Source of the DNA: Flavobacterium crocinum
GTDB lineage: Bacteria; Bacteroidota; Bacteroidia; Flavobacteriales; Flavobacteriaceae
Assembly: GCF_003122385.1 (NCBI RefSeq)
Contig: NZ_CP029255.1
Coordinates: 1,116,001-1,180,000, forward strand
DNA: 64,000 nucleotides
Direction: 5' to 3'
This document shows positions 34,899-44,687 of the stretch, piece after piece. The notes under the pieces are model-generated. The model had not been told where the DNA came from. It saw nothing but the letters and a program-made list of their open reading frames with translations, and did not search any database. Position 1 is the stretch's first letter; every line of letters begins with the position of its first letter. The translations under genes were made by a program, and so were the position numbers.

Positions 34899-35546
34899 TT
34901 TGCTTCCGTAAGCAAGATCGCCGGCATCTCCCAAACCAGGAACAATGTAGTTTTTCTCATTTAGTTTTTCATCTAAAGAGGCAACCCATAAATGACAATT
35001 ATCCGGAAGTTCCTTTTCTAAATGAGCAATTCCTTCCGGAGCTGCAATAACTACCACAATATGAAATTCTGCTGGAGCTGCGTTTTCCAATAGTTTTTTA
35101 TGAACAGCAACAATAGATTGTCCGGTTGCCAGCATAGGATCAAGAAGTAAAACGGTTTTATTGTTTAAATCTGAAATGGCTTGATATTCTACTAAAATCT
35201 CAAAATCGTCGCCACCGTTTGGATGATGTCTGCAAGCCGAAACAAAACTGTTTTCTGCATGATCAAAATAATTTAAAAAACCGTTATGCAATGGTAAACC
35301 TGCTCTTAAAATGGGACACAAAACTAAATCAGTATCTATTTGAGTGGTTTTTTTAATGCCCAGTGGGGTCTGAATTTCAACATTTTTGTAAGGTAGAATT
35401 TTGCTTAATTCATACGCCATAATTTCACCAATGCGTTCAATATTCCTGCGAAAACGCATGCTGTCGTTCTGTACATTTACATTTCTAATTTGTCCTAAGA
35501 AATGATTTAAAACGCTATTGTTTTCAGATATATAGTGAATTTTCAT
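34893..35546 (-). CDS. upp: Uracil phosphoribosyltransferase
   Basis: 217 residues, type I phosphoribosyltransferase that salvages uracil to UMP using PRPP. The PRPP-binding motif is LLLDPMLATGQSIVAVHKKL (~120-140), the uracil-binding end is GLGDAGDLAYGSKL near the C-terminus, and LCPILRAGLPLHNG (~75-90) is also conserved. The gene converges with the DUF6427-like gene, with a six-base overlap. Confidence 0.95.
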   Translation of the reverse strand: MKIHYISENNSVLNHFLGQIRNVNVQNDSMRFRRNIERIGEIMAYELSKILPYKNVEIQTPLGIKKTTQIDTDLVLCPILRAGLPLHNGFLNYFDHAENSFVSACRHHPNGGDDFEILVEYQAISDLNNKTVLLLDPMLATGQSIVAVHKKLLENAAPAEFHIVVVIAAPEGIAHLEKELPDNCHLWVASLDEKLNEKNYIVPGLGDAGDLAYGSKL

Positions 35547-35628
35547 GATGATTTTTTAATTTATTAACGGATAAAAAAGAGAAAACGAAAAATAATAGCT
35601 TTTATTCGCAGCATAAAAGTATAAAAAG

Positions 35629-35636
35629 TATCTTTG
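35629..35636 (+). promoter_or_regulatory. Bacteroidetes -7 element of the DUF4254-GT9 pair
   Basis: TATCTTTG, 21 bases before the ATG at 35658. Confidence 0.55.
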
Positions 35637-35657
35637 TATCACTAAAAAAATAAAGAC

Positions 35658-36263
35658 ATGTTTTCAAAATTAGCATATTCTGTTTTCGAGCAAAGTATCA
35701 AAGATTATCACCAGTTTGATAATGTAGACCAGCCGATCAATAATCCTTATCCAAAAGATAAGTTCGAACATTTATTATATCTTAAAAATTGGATTGATAC
35801 CGTTCAATGGCATTTTGAAGATATTATTCGTGATCCGCAGATTGACCCTGTTGCGGCTTTGACTTTAAAAAGAAGAATTGATGCATCTAATCAGGAACGT
35901 ACTGATATGGTGGAATATATCGACAGCTACTTTTTACAAAAATACAGTGATGTAAAAGTAAAAGACGGAGCAAAGATTAACTCTGAAAGTCCGGCTTGGG
36001 CATTTGACAGATTGTCTATTTTGGCTTTAAAAATTTATCACATGCACGAAGAAGCTACGCGTGCTGAAGCTTCACAAGAACACAGAGATAAATGTCAGGA
36101 AAAACTAAATATCCTTTTAGAACAAAGAACAGATTTATCTACAGCAATCGAAGAACTATTGACAGATATCGAAAACGGAGATAAATTCATGAAAGTGTAC
36201 AAACAAATGAAAATGTACAACGACGATGAATTGAACCCGGTTTTATATCAAAATAAGAAATAA
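35658..36263 (+). CDS. DUF4254 protein
   Basis: 201 residues, helical, with W-rich and His-containing segments (YLKNWIDTVQWHFEDIIRDP ~42-61; NQERTDMVEYIDSYF ~82-97). The DUF4254 family is conserved in Bacteroidetes next to family 9 glycosyltransferases, as here. No activity is known. It has its own promoter box, and the downstream GT9 gene follows after one base. Confidence 0.85.
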   Translation: MFSKLAYSVFEQSIKDYHQFDNVDQPINNPYPKDKFEHLLYLKNWIDTVQWHFEDIIRDPQIDPVAALTLKRRIDASNQERTDMVEYIDSYFLQKYSDVKVKDGAKINSESPAWAFDRLSILALKIYHMHEEATRAEASQEHRDKCQEKLNILLEQRTDLSTAIEELLTDIENGDKFMKVYKQMKMYNDDELNPVLYQNKK

Positions 36264-36264
36264 T

Positions 36265-37338
36265 TTGGCAGAGTTGTCCAGCAACAAAATTAAACATATA
36301 GCCGTCATGAGACTATCCGCAATGGGAGATGTCGCCATGACGGTTCCTGTTTTACGCGCCTTTGTAAAACAGTATCCAACAGTAAAGCTTACTGTAATTT
36401 CCCGTCCTTTTTTCAAACCTTTTTTTGAGGGAATTCCAAATCTGGAATTTTTTGCTTTTGATGAAAAAGAAAGACACAAAGGATTTCCGGGACTTTTACG
36501 ATTATTTAGTGATGTAAAAAAACTGAAGATTGATGCTTTTGCAGATCTTCATAATGTTTTACGATCTAAAGTTGTGAGTTTACTTTTCGCTTTAAGCGGA
36601 AAAAAAAGAGCAACTGTTGATAAAGGAAGAGAAGGAAAAAAAGAATTGACAAGGGCCGAGAATAAGATTTTCAGACAATTGCCAACAATGTTCGAAAGAC
36701 ACGCCAAAGTGTTTGAACAAATAGGTTTTCCGTTAGATCTAACAAATCCGGTTTTTCCTCAAAAAGCAATTTTAAGTTCTGATATTCTGGAAATTACAGG
36801 AAATCAAAATCAAAAATTAATTGGAATTGCACCTTTTGCACAATACGATTCTAAGGTTTATCCTTTGGATTTAATGCAGGAAGTGATTGCAAAATTGGCT
36901 GAAAATTCTACGTACAAAATTTTACTTTTTGGCGGAGGAAAAAAGGAAATTGAAATTTTAGATTCGCTTGCACAGCCTTTTGATAATGTAATCAATATGG
37001 CTGGAAAAATTAAGTTTCAACAGGAATTACAGTTAATTAGCAATCTTGATGTGATGCTTTCTATGGATTCCGGAAATGCTCATATTGCAGCGATGCTTGG
37101 AGTAAAAGTAGTGACACTTTGGGGAGCTACGCATCCGTATGCTGGTTTTTTACCTTTTAATCAAAGTTTAGAAAATGCTTTGACTTCAGACCGAAATCAA
37201 TATCCAAAATTGCCAACATCAGTTTATGGCAATAAAGTTGTTGAAGGTTATAAGAATGCTATGAGAACAATTTTACCGCAACAGGTTGTTGACAAGGTTG
37301 TAAGCAACTTTCATAAAAGATTAAAAAATATAAGCTAA
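36265..37338 (+). CDS. Family 9 glycosyltransferase (heptosyltransferase-like)
   Basis: 357 residues, GT-B fold. N-terminal IAVMRLSAMGDVAMTVPVLR (sugar-donor side), C-terminal MSLDSGNAHIAAMLGVKVVTLWG-type motif (D-S-G-x-A-H with the ATHPYAG loop). GT9 enzymes transfer heptose or related sugars to LPS core. The start is TTG at 36265 one base after the upstream stop; TTG at 36274 or the ATG at 36307 are alternatives, but the latter would truncate the conserved first strand. Confidence 0.87.
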   Translation: MAELSSNKIKHIAVMRLSAMGDVAMTVPVLRAFVKQYPTVKLTVISRPFFKPFFEGIPNLEFFAFDEKERHKGFPGLLRLFSDVKKLKIDAFADLHNVLRSKVVSLLFALSGKKRATVDKGREGKKELTRAENKIFRQLPTMFERHAKVFEQIGFPLDLTNPVFPQKAILSSDILEITGNQNQKLIGIAPFAQYDSKVYPLDLMQEVIAKLAENSTYKILLFGGGKKEIEILDSLAQPFDNVINMAGKIKFQQELQLISNLDVMLSMDSGNAHIAAMLGVKVVTLWGATHPYAGFLPFNQSLENALTSDRNQYPKLPTSVYGNKVVEGYKNAMRTILPQQVVDKVVSNFHKRLKNIS

Positions 37339-37350
37339 AAGCACAGTTTT

Positions 37351-37510
37351 TTTTCAAGCTTCGGAGAAGCGAAATATTTATAGCAAAGGATAAATTGTTA
37401 CAATTTAAAGCTCCAGCGGAGCGACATATTAACAAACATGTCGCTCCGCTGGAGCTTTTTTTCATTTGTCTTATTGAAATTCTATAAATATTTTACCCCG
37501 CTGGGTTCTT
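37351..37510. repeat. Cluster of GC-rich intergenic inverted repeats
   Basis: Contains a fragment AGCTTCGGAGAAGCGAAATA (37358-37377, with self-complementary arms), then a perfect 21-bp palindrome with arms 37407-37427 and 37438-37458 (loop 10 bases), then TTCTATAAATATTTTACCCC and CGCTGGGTTCTT. These pieces share the GGAGCG...ATATTTATAG theme. They resemble the REP-like intergenic elements common in Bacteroidetes. Between genes this may also act as a terminator for the GT9 gene, because the right arm ends in seven T. Confidence 0.75.
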
Positions 37511-37527
37511 TGCTGATAAAATAAGTT

Positions 37528-37962
37528 TTAAGCAATATTTTTACTTAAATCATATCTTTCATTAGAATCAAGGAAAGAATAACCTATTGTTTTTTTTCTT
37601 TTTTTGTTTACTATAATGGTGACAAAGTTATTTTTGTCTTCGGTTGACAATAGAATGTGTTCGAATTTTTCTGAAGAATCTCTGTAAATTTTATAAATTA
37701 AGTCGTTGTCTTTAATTTTTTTGGATAAAACTTTAGCAGATTTTAGTTTACTTACATAAGGCCAAATATTAAAAATATTTGAATCTGTTTTTTTTACTTC
37801 TACCATATTTTCGGTCCTAGTTGAGTTGTATTTTTCTCTTTCGAGCAACTTGGGACCTTTTTTGTTTTTCATTTTTATAATAACTGCCAGAACACATAGC
37901 GAGGCAGATATAATTAACATAACGAGTAGAGATAGATGAAAGTGATGTACGTGAGCTGTCAT
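37528..37962 (-). CDS. Single-pass membrane protein, unknown
   Basis: 144 residues: an N-terminal His-containing start (MTAHVHHFHLS), one transmembrane helix (LLVMLIISASLCVLAVII ~11-28) and a basic cytoplasmic domain. I recognise no family. It is flanked by AT-rich spacers, and co-transcription with other genes is unlikely. Confidence 0.55.
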   Translation of the reverse strand: MTAHVHHFHLSLLVMLIISASLCVLAVIIKMKNKKGPKLLEREKYNSTRTENMVEVKKTDSNIFNIWPYVSKLKSAKVLSKKIKDNDLIYKIYRDSSEKFEHILLSTEDKNNFVTIIVNKKRKKTIGYSFLDSNERYDLSKNIA

Positions 37963-38106
37963 GATATTTAATGTTTTAAATGTTTTGACAAATTTGATTT
38001 AGCTCTACAATACTGCATAAAGTCATGAGATTGCGATTGCCATAATTATACCCCTAATATAATAAAAATTTGGCAATATTTTGATTAAATTTTGCTTTTA
38101 TTTCAA

Positions 38107-38415
38107 TCACAGCCAAATTTTTTCATCGCGACAGCGGCTATAAATGTATCTTTTTAAATTTGAAATGGTTTCCTGATAATTGGGTGCATCATAACCATAG
38201 CGTTCATGTTCCATTTGTTCCCTTTCTATGGCATCGCATCCTTTAATTACTTCCTTAATCATGTCAAGCAATGCAAGTTCTTTATTGTCAGTCTTTTGGA
38301 ATTTAAATTCAACAATTTCATCCTGTAGCTCTTCACAATAATCAATAAGCTTTATAACTTCCGGTTCATCCAGAAGATATTCTTTATTTCTAAAAATTTC
38401 TCGTACCAATTTCAT
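38107..38415 (-). CDS. Small acidic protein, unknown
   Basis: 102 residues, acidic and helical (LDEPEVIKLIDYCEELQDEI; KGCDAIEREQMEHERYG), no signal peptide or membrane segment. No recognised domain. It may be a cytoplasmic regulator, but nothing in the sequence says so. Confidence 0.55.
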   Translation of the reverse strand: MKLVREIFRNKEYLLDEPEVIKLIDYCEELQDEIVEFKFQKTDNKELALLDMIKEVIKGCDAIEREQMEHERYGYDAPNYQETISNLKRYIYSRCRDEKIWL

Positions 38416-38520
38416 AAATAATTAATTTTCAATTTTTTAAATTCCAAATTCCAAAATTTCTTAAAAAAAGTAAATTAGCGAAAATTAGTGTTATTCGGGG
38501 TAATATTTTAAGTAAAAAAA

Positions 38521-38557
38521 AATCCAAACTCCAATTGTAAAGTTGGAATTTGGAATT
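38521..38557 (-). terminator. Terminator of the PaaE-like gene
   Basis: AATCCAAACTCCAA / TTGGAATTTGGAATT hairpin with one mismatched pair, 23 bases after the stop at 38580 on the minus strand, followed by a T-rich tract (reverse complement of AAAAAAAA at 38514-38521). Confidence 0.6.
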
Positions 38558-38579
38558 TATAATATTGGAATTTTACAGA

Positions 38580-39632
38580 CTAAACGTCGTCGTAATCTAC
38601 ATAAATAGTATCTGATGTTGGATGTGCCTGACAAGTTAAAATTAAACCTTCAGCAATTTCACTATCGGTTAAAATAGAGTTTTTCGTCATTTCGGCAGTT
38701 CCGGTAGTCACACGTCCTAAACAGCTGCTGCAAATACCGCCCTGACAAGAATATGGAGCATCAACGCCTTGTTTTAGTGCAGCATCCAGAATCGTCTGTT
38801 TTTTAGACATTTCAAAAGTAGTTTCTTCATCATCTACTAAAACCGTAATTTTAGTATGACCTTCCTGAGACCCCTGAATTGCGTGTTCTTCAGAAGAAGA
38901 AGTGAAAAGTTCAAATTTAATAGCTGATTCTTTTACATTTTTCTCTTTCAAAATATCAGAAACAGTGTTGATCATTTCTTCAGGTCCACACAAATAGAAT
39001 TTATCAAACTGTAATTCTTTGTGTTTGTTGTTTAAAACAAAATTCACTGCCGATTTTTCAATTCTGCCAAATAAAGCATTTTCAGCTTTTGCCTGACTAA
39101 ATACATAGTGTACAAAAAATCTGCCTACATATTGTAGTTGTAAATCATGAAGTTCCTGATGAAAGATGGTGTTTTCAGGAGTTTTGTTTCCGTAAACCAA
39201 TACAAATGAACTTTTTGGCTCATTTTTTAAGACCGATTTTATGATAGAAAGAACAGGCGTAATCCCGCTTCCTGCAACAAAAGCCGCATAGTTTCTTTGT
39301 CTTTCGGCATCTGGTTCAAAAGTAAATTTACCTTCCGGCTGACCTACTTCCAAAACATCTCCGGCTTTTAGTTTTGTGTTGGCAAAATGAGAAAAAAGCC
39401 CATTTTTTACCGCTTTTACAGCAATTCTTAATTCGCCGCTATCCGGAGCAGAACAAATAGAATAAGCACGTCTGATTTCCTGATTATCAAGAGTTAATTT
39501 TAAATTAATATATTGACCAGCTATAAATTTATAGTCCGATTTTAGTTCTTCAGGAACATTAAAAAGTATAGAAACAGCATCTGCAGTTTCGCGTTTAACC
39601 TCTTTAATTATAAGTTTTAAGAATGAAGGCAT
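38580..39632 (-). CDS. PaaE-like ferredoxin-NADP reductase
   Basis: 350 residues: an FAD-binding domain (GQYINLKLTLDNQEIRRAYS ~45-65), an NAD(P)-binding domain (AAFVAGSGITPVLSII ~110-126; FYLCGPEEMI ~212), and a C-terminal plant-type 2Fe-2S domain with C296, C301, C304 and C334 (PYSCQGGICSSCLG). The architecture is that of PaaE/HmpX-type reductases, which pass electrons to an oxygenase or a flavohaemoprotein partner. No paaABCD genes are here, so the partner is unknown. Confidence 0.9.
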   Translation of the reverse strand: MPSFLKLIIKEVKRETADAVSILFNVPEELKSDYKFIAGQYINLKLTLDNQEIRRAYSICSAPDSGELRIAVKAVKNGLFSHFANTKLKAGDVLEVGQPEGKFTFEPDAERQRNYAAFVAGSGITPVLSIIKSVLKNEPKSSFVLVYGNKTPENTIFHQELHDLQLQYVGRFFVHYVFSQAKAENALFGRIEKSAVNFVLNNKHKELQFDKFYLCGPEEMINTVSDILKEKNVKESAIKFELFTSSSEEHAIQGSQEGHTKITVLVDDEETTFEMSKKQTILDAALKQGVDAPYSCQGGICSSCLGRVTTGTAEMTKNSILTDSEIAEGLILTCQAHPTSDTIYVDYDDV

Positions 39633-39647
39633 GATCTAATTTTTCTG

Positions 39648-39655
39648 CAAAAGTA
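39648..39655 (-). promoter_or_regulatory. Bacteroidetes -7 element of the PaaE-like gene
   Basis: TACTTTTG on the minus strand, 15 bases before the ATG at 39632. Confidence 0.5.
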
Positions 39656-39718
39656 GCAAACCACTATTAAATCTTTAGTACTAAATTATTTTTTTTAACT
39701 TTTTTTGTAACGTTTTCC

Positions 39719-39726
39719 TACATTTG
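39719..39726 (+). promoter_or_regulatory. Bacteroidetes -7 element of the DUF5687 gene
   Basis: TACATTTG, 34 bases before the ATG at 39761. Confidence 0.5.
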
Positions 39727-39760
39727 GTCTCTTACTACAAAAATACTAAAACCATAAACC

Positions 39761-41221
39761 ATGATTAAGAAGTTTATTTACCTCGAATGGAAGGCGTTCA
39801 TTAGATCAGCATCTTTTGGTAAAAACCTGACAATGAAAATTATAATAGGTTTCTTTATGATCTATTTTTCTCTGATTTTTATTGGGATGGGAGTTGGAGC
39901 ATTTTATGTTCTTAAGGATATGAAACTGGAACCACTGGTAACGGTCAATAAATTTCTGATTTATTATTTTCTTTTTGATTTGATAATCAGATTGTTATTG
40001 CAGTCAATTCCGGTTTTAAATATTAAACCGCTGTTAGTTCTGCCTTTCAAAAAGCCTACAATTGTTCATTTTTCTTTAGGAAAAACAGTTTTATCTTTTT
40101 TCAATTGGGTACATGCCTTGTTTTTTATTCCGTTTTCGGTTGTATTAATTTTAAACGGGTATGATGTTGTTGAGATCGTTTTTTGGCATTTAGGAGTTAT
40201 GGCGATTATCTACATCAATAATTTTCTGAATATCATTTTAAGTAACATCGATAAACTATTTGTTGTTTTTGCTGTGCTAATTGTAGCTTTAGCAGGAGCC
40301 CATTATTACAAACTATTTGATATTACATTATTTACAACACCATTTTTTCAGAGCTTTTATGATATCGATGGAGTCTTTTTAATACCAATTGTAATATTAG
40401 CAGGATTGTATGTTTTTACATTTAAGTATTTTAAAAAGAATCTTTATCTGGATGCCGGACTTTCTGTAAAACACGATATTGCTTCTACAGAAAATCTTTC
40501 CTGGCTGAATCAGTTTGGAACTTTGGGAACCTTTCTTAAAAATGACATCAAACTGATTAAAAGAAATAAGAGATCAAAAACAACCATTTTTATGAGTGTT
40601 CTCTTTTTATTCTACGGACTTCTGTTTTTTAGTAACTCATACCAGCCTGCGGTAATGCACATTTTTGCAGGAATATTTGTTTCAGGAGGGTTTCTGTTTG
40701 TTTTTGGTCAGTTTGTACCAAGCTGGGATAGTTCTTATTATCAGTTGTTAATGACACAGAATGTTCCGTATCGAGGTTACATCACTTCAAAATGGTGGCT
40801 CATAGTTATTGCTACTTTTGCCTCTACAATTCTGGCGTCATTTTATCTTTTTTACGGATGGGAGGTTTATTTGACCATTGTAGTCGGAGCAATTTATAAT
40901 ATTGGGGTGAACTCGCACCTGGTACTTTTAGGTGGTGCATTTACCAAAACCCCAATTGATTTGAGTAATGCAGGAGGGGCATTTGGAGATAAAAAAGCGT
41001 TTAATGTAAATGCAATGCTTCTTTCTTTACCAAAAATAGTTTTACCTCTTTTACTGTATTGGCTTGGACTTCATTTTGGGAGCAAACCAATCGGACTGGC
41101 TTTGGTTGCCGGAGCCGGAGTTCTTGGATTTATATTCAAAGAAAAGGTTTTTTCATTAATTGAAAAAAGATACAAAATGGAAAAATACAGTACGATAAGT
41201 GCTTATAAACAAAAGAATTAA
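39761..41221 (+). CDS. DUF5687 membrane protein (ABC exporter permease-like)
   Basis: 486 residues, about ten transmembrane segments, cytoplasmic loops rich in Lys/Arg (KNDIKLIKRNKRSKTT ~265). DUF5687 proteins are the predicted permease partner of a simple ABC ATPase, and one lies 61 bases downstream. The pair would form an ABC transporter of unknown cargo. Confidence 0.82.
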   Translation: MIKKFIYLEWKAFIRSASFGKNLTMKIIIGFFMIYFSLIFIGMGVGAFYVLKDMKLEPLVTVNKFLIYYFLFDLIIRLLLQSIPVLNIKPLLVLPFKKPTIVHFSLGKTVLSFFNWVHALFFIPFSVVLILNGYDVVEIVFWHLGVMAIIYINNFLNIILSNIDKLFVVFAVLIVALAGAHYYKLFDITLFTTPFFQSFYDIDGVFLIPIVILAGLYVFTFKYFKKNLYLDAGLSVKHDIASTENLSWLNQFGTLGTFLKNDIKLIKRNKRSKTTIFMSVLFLFYGLLFFSNSYQPAVMHIFAGIFVSGGFLFVFGQFVPSWDSSYYQLLMTQNVPYRGYITSKWWLIVIATFASTILASFYLFYGWEVYLTIVVGAIYNIGVNSHLVLLGGAFTKTPIDLSNAGGAFGDKKAFNVNAMLLSLPKIVLPLLLYWLGLHFGSKPIGLALVAGAGVLGFIFKEKVFSLIEKRYKMEKYSTISAYKQKN

Positions 41222-41282
41222 TTAGATGATGAGTCAATTTGATAATTAATCTAGAATCAACAATTTAAAATCTAAAATTACC

Positions 41283-41978
41283 ATGATACAAGTAAATCAA
41301 CTTACAAAAATATATAACGGAACAACAGTCTTAAATATCGAAAGTCTTGAAATTCCAAAAGGGCAAAGTTTCGGATTAGTGGGGAATAACGGAGCAGGGA
41401 AAACAACTTTTTTCAGTCTGCTTTTGGATCTTATTCAGCCATCAACAGGATATATAAAAAGTAATGACATTCAGGTAAATACGAGTGAAAACTGGAAATC
41501 TTTTACAGGTTCATTTCTGGATGAAAGTTTTCTGATTGGCTATTTAACACCGGAAGAATATTTCTATTTTATCGGAGATCTTAGAAATCAAAACAAAGCC
41601 GATGTTGATGCTTTGTTGGCACAACATGAAGAATTTTTTAATGGAGAAATTTTAAAGAACAAAAAGTATCTTAGAGATTTATCAAAAGGAAATCAGAAAA
41701 AAGTTGGAATTATTGCCACGTTAATTGGAAATCCTGAAGTTGTTATTTTAGACGAACCATTTGCCAATTTAGATCCAACAACCGTTAGCCGATTAAAAAA
41801 AATAATTAAAGATCTGGCAGACAATCCAAATGTGACCGTTTTGGTTTCAAGCCATGATTTGCAACATACGGTGGAAGTTTGTGACCGAATAGTGGCACTT
41901 AATAAAGGGCAAATCGTAAAGGATATACAAACCTCAAATGAAACCCTGCAAGAACTGGAATTGTTTTTTGCAGTTTAA
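41283..41978 (+). CDS. ABC transporter ATP-binding protein
   Basis: 231 residues, complete nucleotide-binding domain: Walker A GNNGAGKTTFF (~34-44), signature LSKGNQKKVG in place of LSGGQ (~133-142), Walker B VVILDEPFANLDPTT (~152-166) and H-loop SSHDL. It should energise the DUF5687 permease encoded just upstream. Confidence 0.92.
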   Translation: MIQVNQLTKIYNGTTVLNIESLEIPKGQSFGLVGNNGAGKTTFFSLLLDLIQPSTGYIKSNDIQVNTSENWKSFTGSFLDESFLIGYLTPEEYFYFIGDLRNQNKADVDALLAQHEEFFNGEILKNKKYLRDLSKGNQKKVGIIATLIGNPEVVILDEPFANLDPTTVSRLKKIIKDLADNPNVTVLVSSHDLQHTVEVCDRIVALNKGQIVKDIQTSNETLQELELFFAV

Positions 41979-42066
41979 ATTTCTGTCATTACAAAAAGAA
42001 GCGTATTTTTACAAGTCAATATACTAAAATTGATTTTTAGCAGTTATCGTTTTAAACTCTTTTCTA

Positions 42067-44685
42067 TTGAAAAAGAATACTCTTAAATATAGTTTTACTT
42101 TCGTTTTTTTATTTGTTTTGATAGCTTGTTCTACCAAAAAAAATACATTTTTGGCCAGAAGTTCGCACTCTATCGGAACCAAGTATAATATTTTGTACAA
42201 TGGGGGAATTGGTTTAGAAAAAGGACTTCAGTCTATTCAGGCCAACAATGAAGACAATTTTTGGAAAATCCTGCCAATAGAGAAAATGCAGTTTGATGAA
42301 AATTTTTCTGAAGGAGAAAAAGCCAAAAATCCCGATTTCGAAAAAGCAGAAACGAAAGCAACCAAAGCTATTCAGAAACACTCCATGAATATTGGAGGAA
42401 GAGAGAGAAACTGGCAGATTGATGAAGCCTATCTTATGTTGGGGAAAGCAAGATATTATGATCAGCGCTTTATTCCCGCAATTGAGGCATTCAATTATAT
42501 TTTGTACAAATATCCGGAAAGCAATAATATTTATACGGCAAAAATCTGGCGTGAAAAAACCAATATGCGTTTAGGTAATGACGCAATTGCGCTTAAAAAC
42601 ATTAAACTTTTACTAAAAAAAACAGATTTAGACAAACAGACTTTTGCCGATGCAAATGCGCTTTTGGCTGAAGCATTCTTGAATTTAGAACAGAAAGACA
42701 GTGCTGTTTCCAGACTAAGAATAGCAGAACAGTTTACCCGAAAAAATGAGGAACGCGCAAGATATCGTTTTATTTTGGGACAAATGTATCAGGAAGAAGA
42801 AAAACGAGATAGTGCAATTTATTTTTATGATGGTGTAATTGATTTAAACAGAAAAGCCGATCGTAAATATATGATGCATGCTTACGCAAAAAGAGCGCAA
42901 TTGTATGATTATGAAAATGACAACGATACCATCTTTTTAAAAACATTCAATAAGCTAGTTACAGATCGTGAAAACCGACCGTATTACGATTTTCTTTTTT
43001 ATGAGATGGGGGTTTTTTATGATAAAAAGAAAGATCAGGAAAATGCCTTGAAGTTTTACAATAAATCTTTAGGAAGAAAATCCAAAGATCCTTATTTAAT
43101 GGCATCGGCATATCGTAACATTGGAAACATGTATTTTAAAAATACAGATTATTCGATGGCGGCGAAATATTATGACAGTACACTCGTAAAACTGGATCCC
43201 AAAACCAGAGAATATGCTTTTATAGAAAAAAATAGAAAAAATCTGGATAATGTCATTAAATACGAAGCAGTTGCAAAACGTAATGACAGTATTATTAAAG
43301 TGTACAATTTACCGGCAAATGATAAAAAGATTTACTTCGAAAATTATATTGCCGAGCTGAAAAAGAAAGATGAAGCGAAACGTCTCTTAGAAGAAAAAGA
43401 GAAAGAACGATTGGCTAATATCGACTTAAATTCCAGAGCAGAAAATCCGGGAAATGGGGCGGTAAATCCCAATTCTTTAGGAAAACCGGCTGAACTGGAA
43501 GGAGCAGGAATTGGAATGCCAATGGGAATGAATGAGTCAGCAAGTACATTTTATTTTTATAATCCTACAACAGTTGCTTACGGAAAACTCCAATTCAAAA
43601 AAATGTGGGGTAGCAGAACATTGGGCGGAAACTGGAGATTGGCAGGAATAAAATCGGCTAATGACTTGGCAATGAATGATACTATTGCTGATAAAGAAAT
43701 TGCTAATGTATCAAAAGATACTATTGTACCGGAAAAATATACCGTTGCATTTTATACCAAACAGCTTCCAACTTCAGAAGTTGCGATGGACAGTATTGGT
43801 AAAGAACGCAATTTTGCTTACTATCAGTTAGGACTTATATATAAGGAGAAATTTAAAGAGTATAAATTGGCAAGTGATAAACTTGAACAATTGTTACGTA
43901 ATAATCCGGAAGAAAAACTGGTATTGCCATCAATGTATAATTTGTATAAAATTTATCAAATTACAGATCCGCAAAAAGCAGAGGCAATAAAAGCTGAAAT
44001 TTCATCCAAGTATCCAACTTCAAGATATGCTCAGATATTAAACAATAAATCAGACGATCCAAATTCCAGTCCGGATGCTGAATATAAAAGGTGGTATAAA
44101 CTTTTTGAAGAAGAAAAATTCGAAGAAGTCCTGGCCAATATTGACAATCTGATTAATCAATATTCAGGAGAAGATATTGTTTCGAAGTACGAATTATTAA
44201 AAGCCAATACTTTAGGGAAAGTAAATGGTTTAGAAGCCTATAAAAAAGGAATGGAAAATGTTGCAGATAATTATCCGAACAGTGAAGAAGGTAAAAGTGC
44301 CCGAGAAATTCTGGAGAAACAAATTCCGGTTCTGGAAAGGTTAAACTTTACAACTGCTGACAACAAAAGTTGGAAAATTTTATATGCAGTTTCAAATAAA
44401 GACACCAAAACGGTTAAGCAAATCGAAGAAGCGATTAGAGTCTTTTTATTGGTTGAAAATTTTGAACGATTAACAACTTCTTTCGACAAATACAATTTAA
44501 CTGAAAGTTTTGTAGTTATTAATGGTTTAAAATCTGAGGCTTATGCCAGAGATGTTGCAACAGTTTTTAAAGACGATAAAAAATACAAAATTGCTCATCC
44601 TGCAATTATTATATCTACAGATAATTATAAAGTGGTTCAAATTAAAAAGAACCTGGACGCCTATTTGACCCCAAAAACCCCATAA
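42067..44685 (+). CDS. sprE: SprE/PorW-like gliding and T9SS lipoprotein
   Basis: 872 residues, starts with TTG at 42067. Lipobox LIAC with lipid-attached C21. The body is made of tetratricopeptide-like repeats, e.g. residues ~116-150 (LMLGKARYYDQRFIPAIEAF), ~310-365, and a second block from ~585. A conserved middle segment (FYFYNPTTVAYGKLQFKKMW, ~495-514) and the C-terminal EAYARDVATVFKDDKKYKIA match SprE/PorW. In F. johnsoniae and Porphyromonas this outer-membrane lipoprotein is needed for type IX secretion and gliding. Bactofilin and ATP synthase genes follow in the same direction, which matches the F. johnsoniae arrangement I recall. Confidence 0.88.
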   Translation: MKKNTLKYSFTFVFLFVLIACSTKKNTFLARSSHSIGTKYNILYNGGIGLEKGLQSIQANNEDNFWKILPIEKMQFDENFSEGEKAKNPDFEKAETKATKAIQKHSMNIGGRERNWQIDEAYLMLGKARYYDQRFIPAIEAFNYILYKYPESNNIYTAKIWREKTNMRLGNDAIALKNIKLLLKKTDLDKQTFADANALLAEAFLNLEQKDSAVSRLRIAEQFTRKNEERARYRFILGQMYQEEEKRDSAIYFYDGVIDLNRKADRKYMMHAYAKRAQLYDYENDNDTIFLKTFNKLVTDRENRPYYDFLFYEMGVFYDKKKDQENALKFYNKSLGRKSKDPYLMASAYRNIGNMYFKNTDYSMAAKYYDSTLVKLDPKTREYAFIEKNRKNLDNVIKYEAVAKRNDSIIKVYNLPANDKKIYFENYIAELKKKDEAKRLLEEKEKERLANIDLNSRAENPGNGAVNPNSLGKPAELEGAGIGMPMGMNESASTFYFYNPTTVAYGKLQFKKMWGSRTLGGNWRLAGIKSANDLAMNDTIADKEIANVSKDTIVPEKYTVAFYTKQLPTSEVAMDSIGKERNFAYYQLGLIYKEKFKEYKLASDKLEQLLRNNPEEKLVLPSMYNLYKIYQITDPQKAEAIKAEISSKYPTSRYAQILNNKSDDPNSSPDAEYKRWYKLFEEEKFEEVLANIDNLINQYSGEDIVSKYELLKANTLGKVNGLEAYKKGMENVADNYPNSEEGKSAREILEKQIPVLERLNFTTADNKSWKILYAVSNKDTKTVKQIEEAIRVFLLVENFERLTTSFDKYNLTESFVVINGLKSEAYARDVATVFKDDKKYKIAHPAIIISTDNYKVVQIKKNLDAYLTPKTP

Positions 44686-44687
44686 TA

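Noticed and set aside
37259..37465. Frame reading through the GC-rich palindrome at 37407
   Set aside because: It overlaps the end of the GT9 gene on the opposite strand and has no family similarity; it is a by-product of the repeat.
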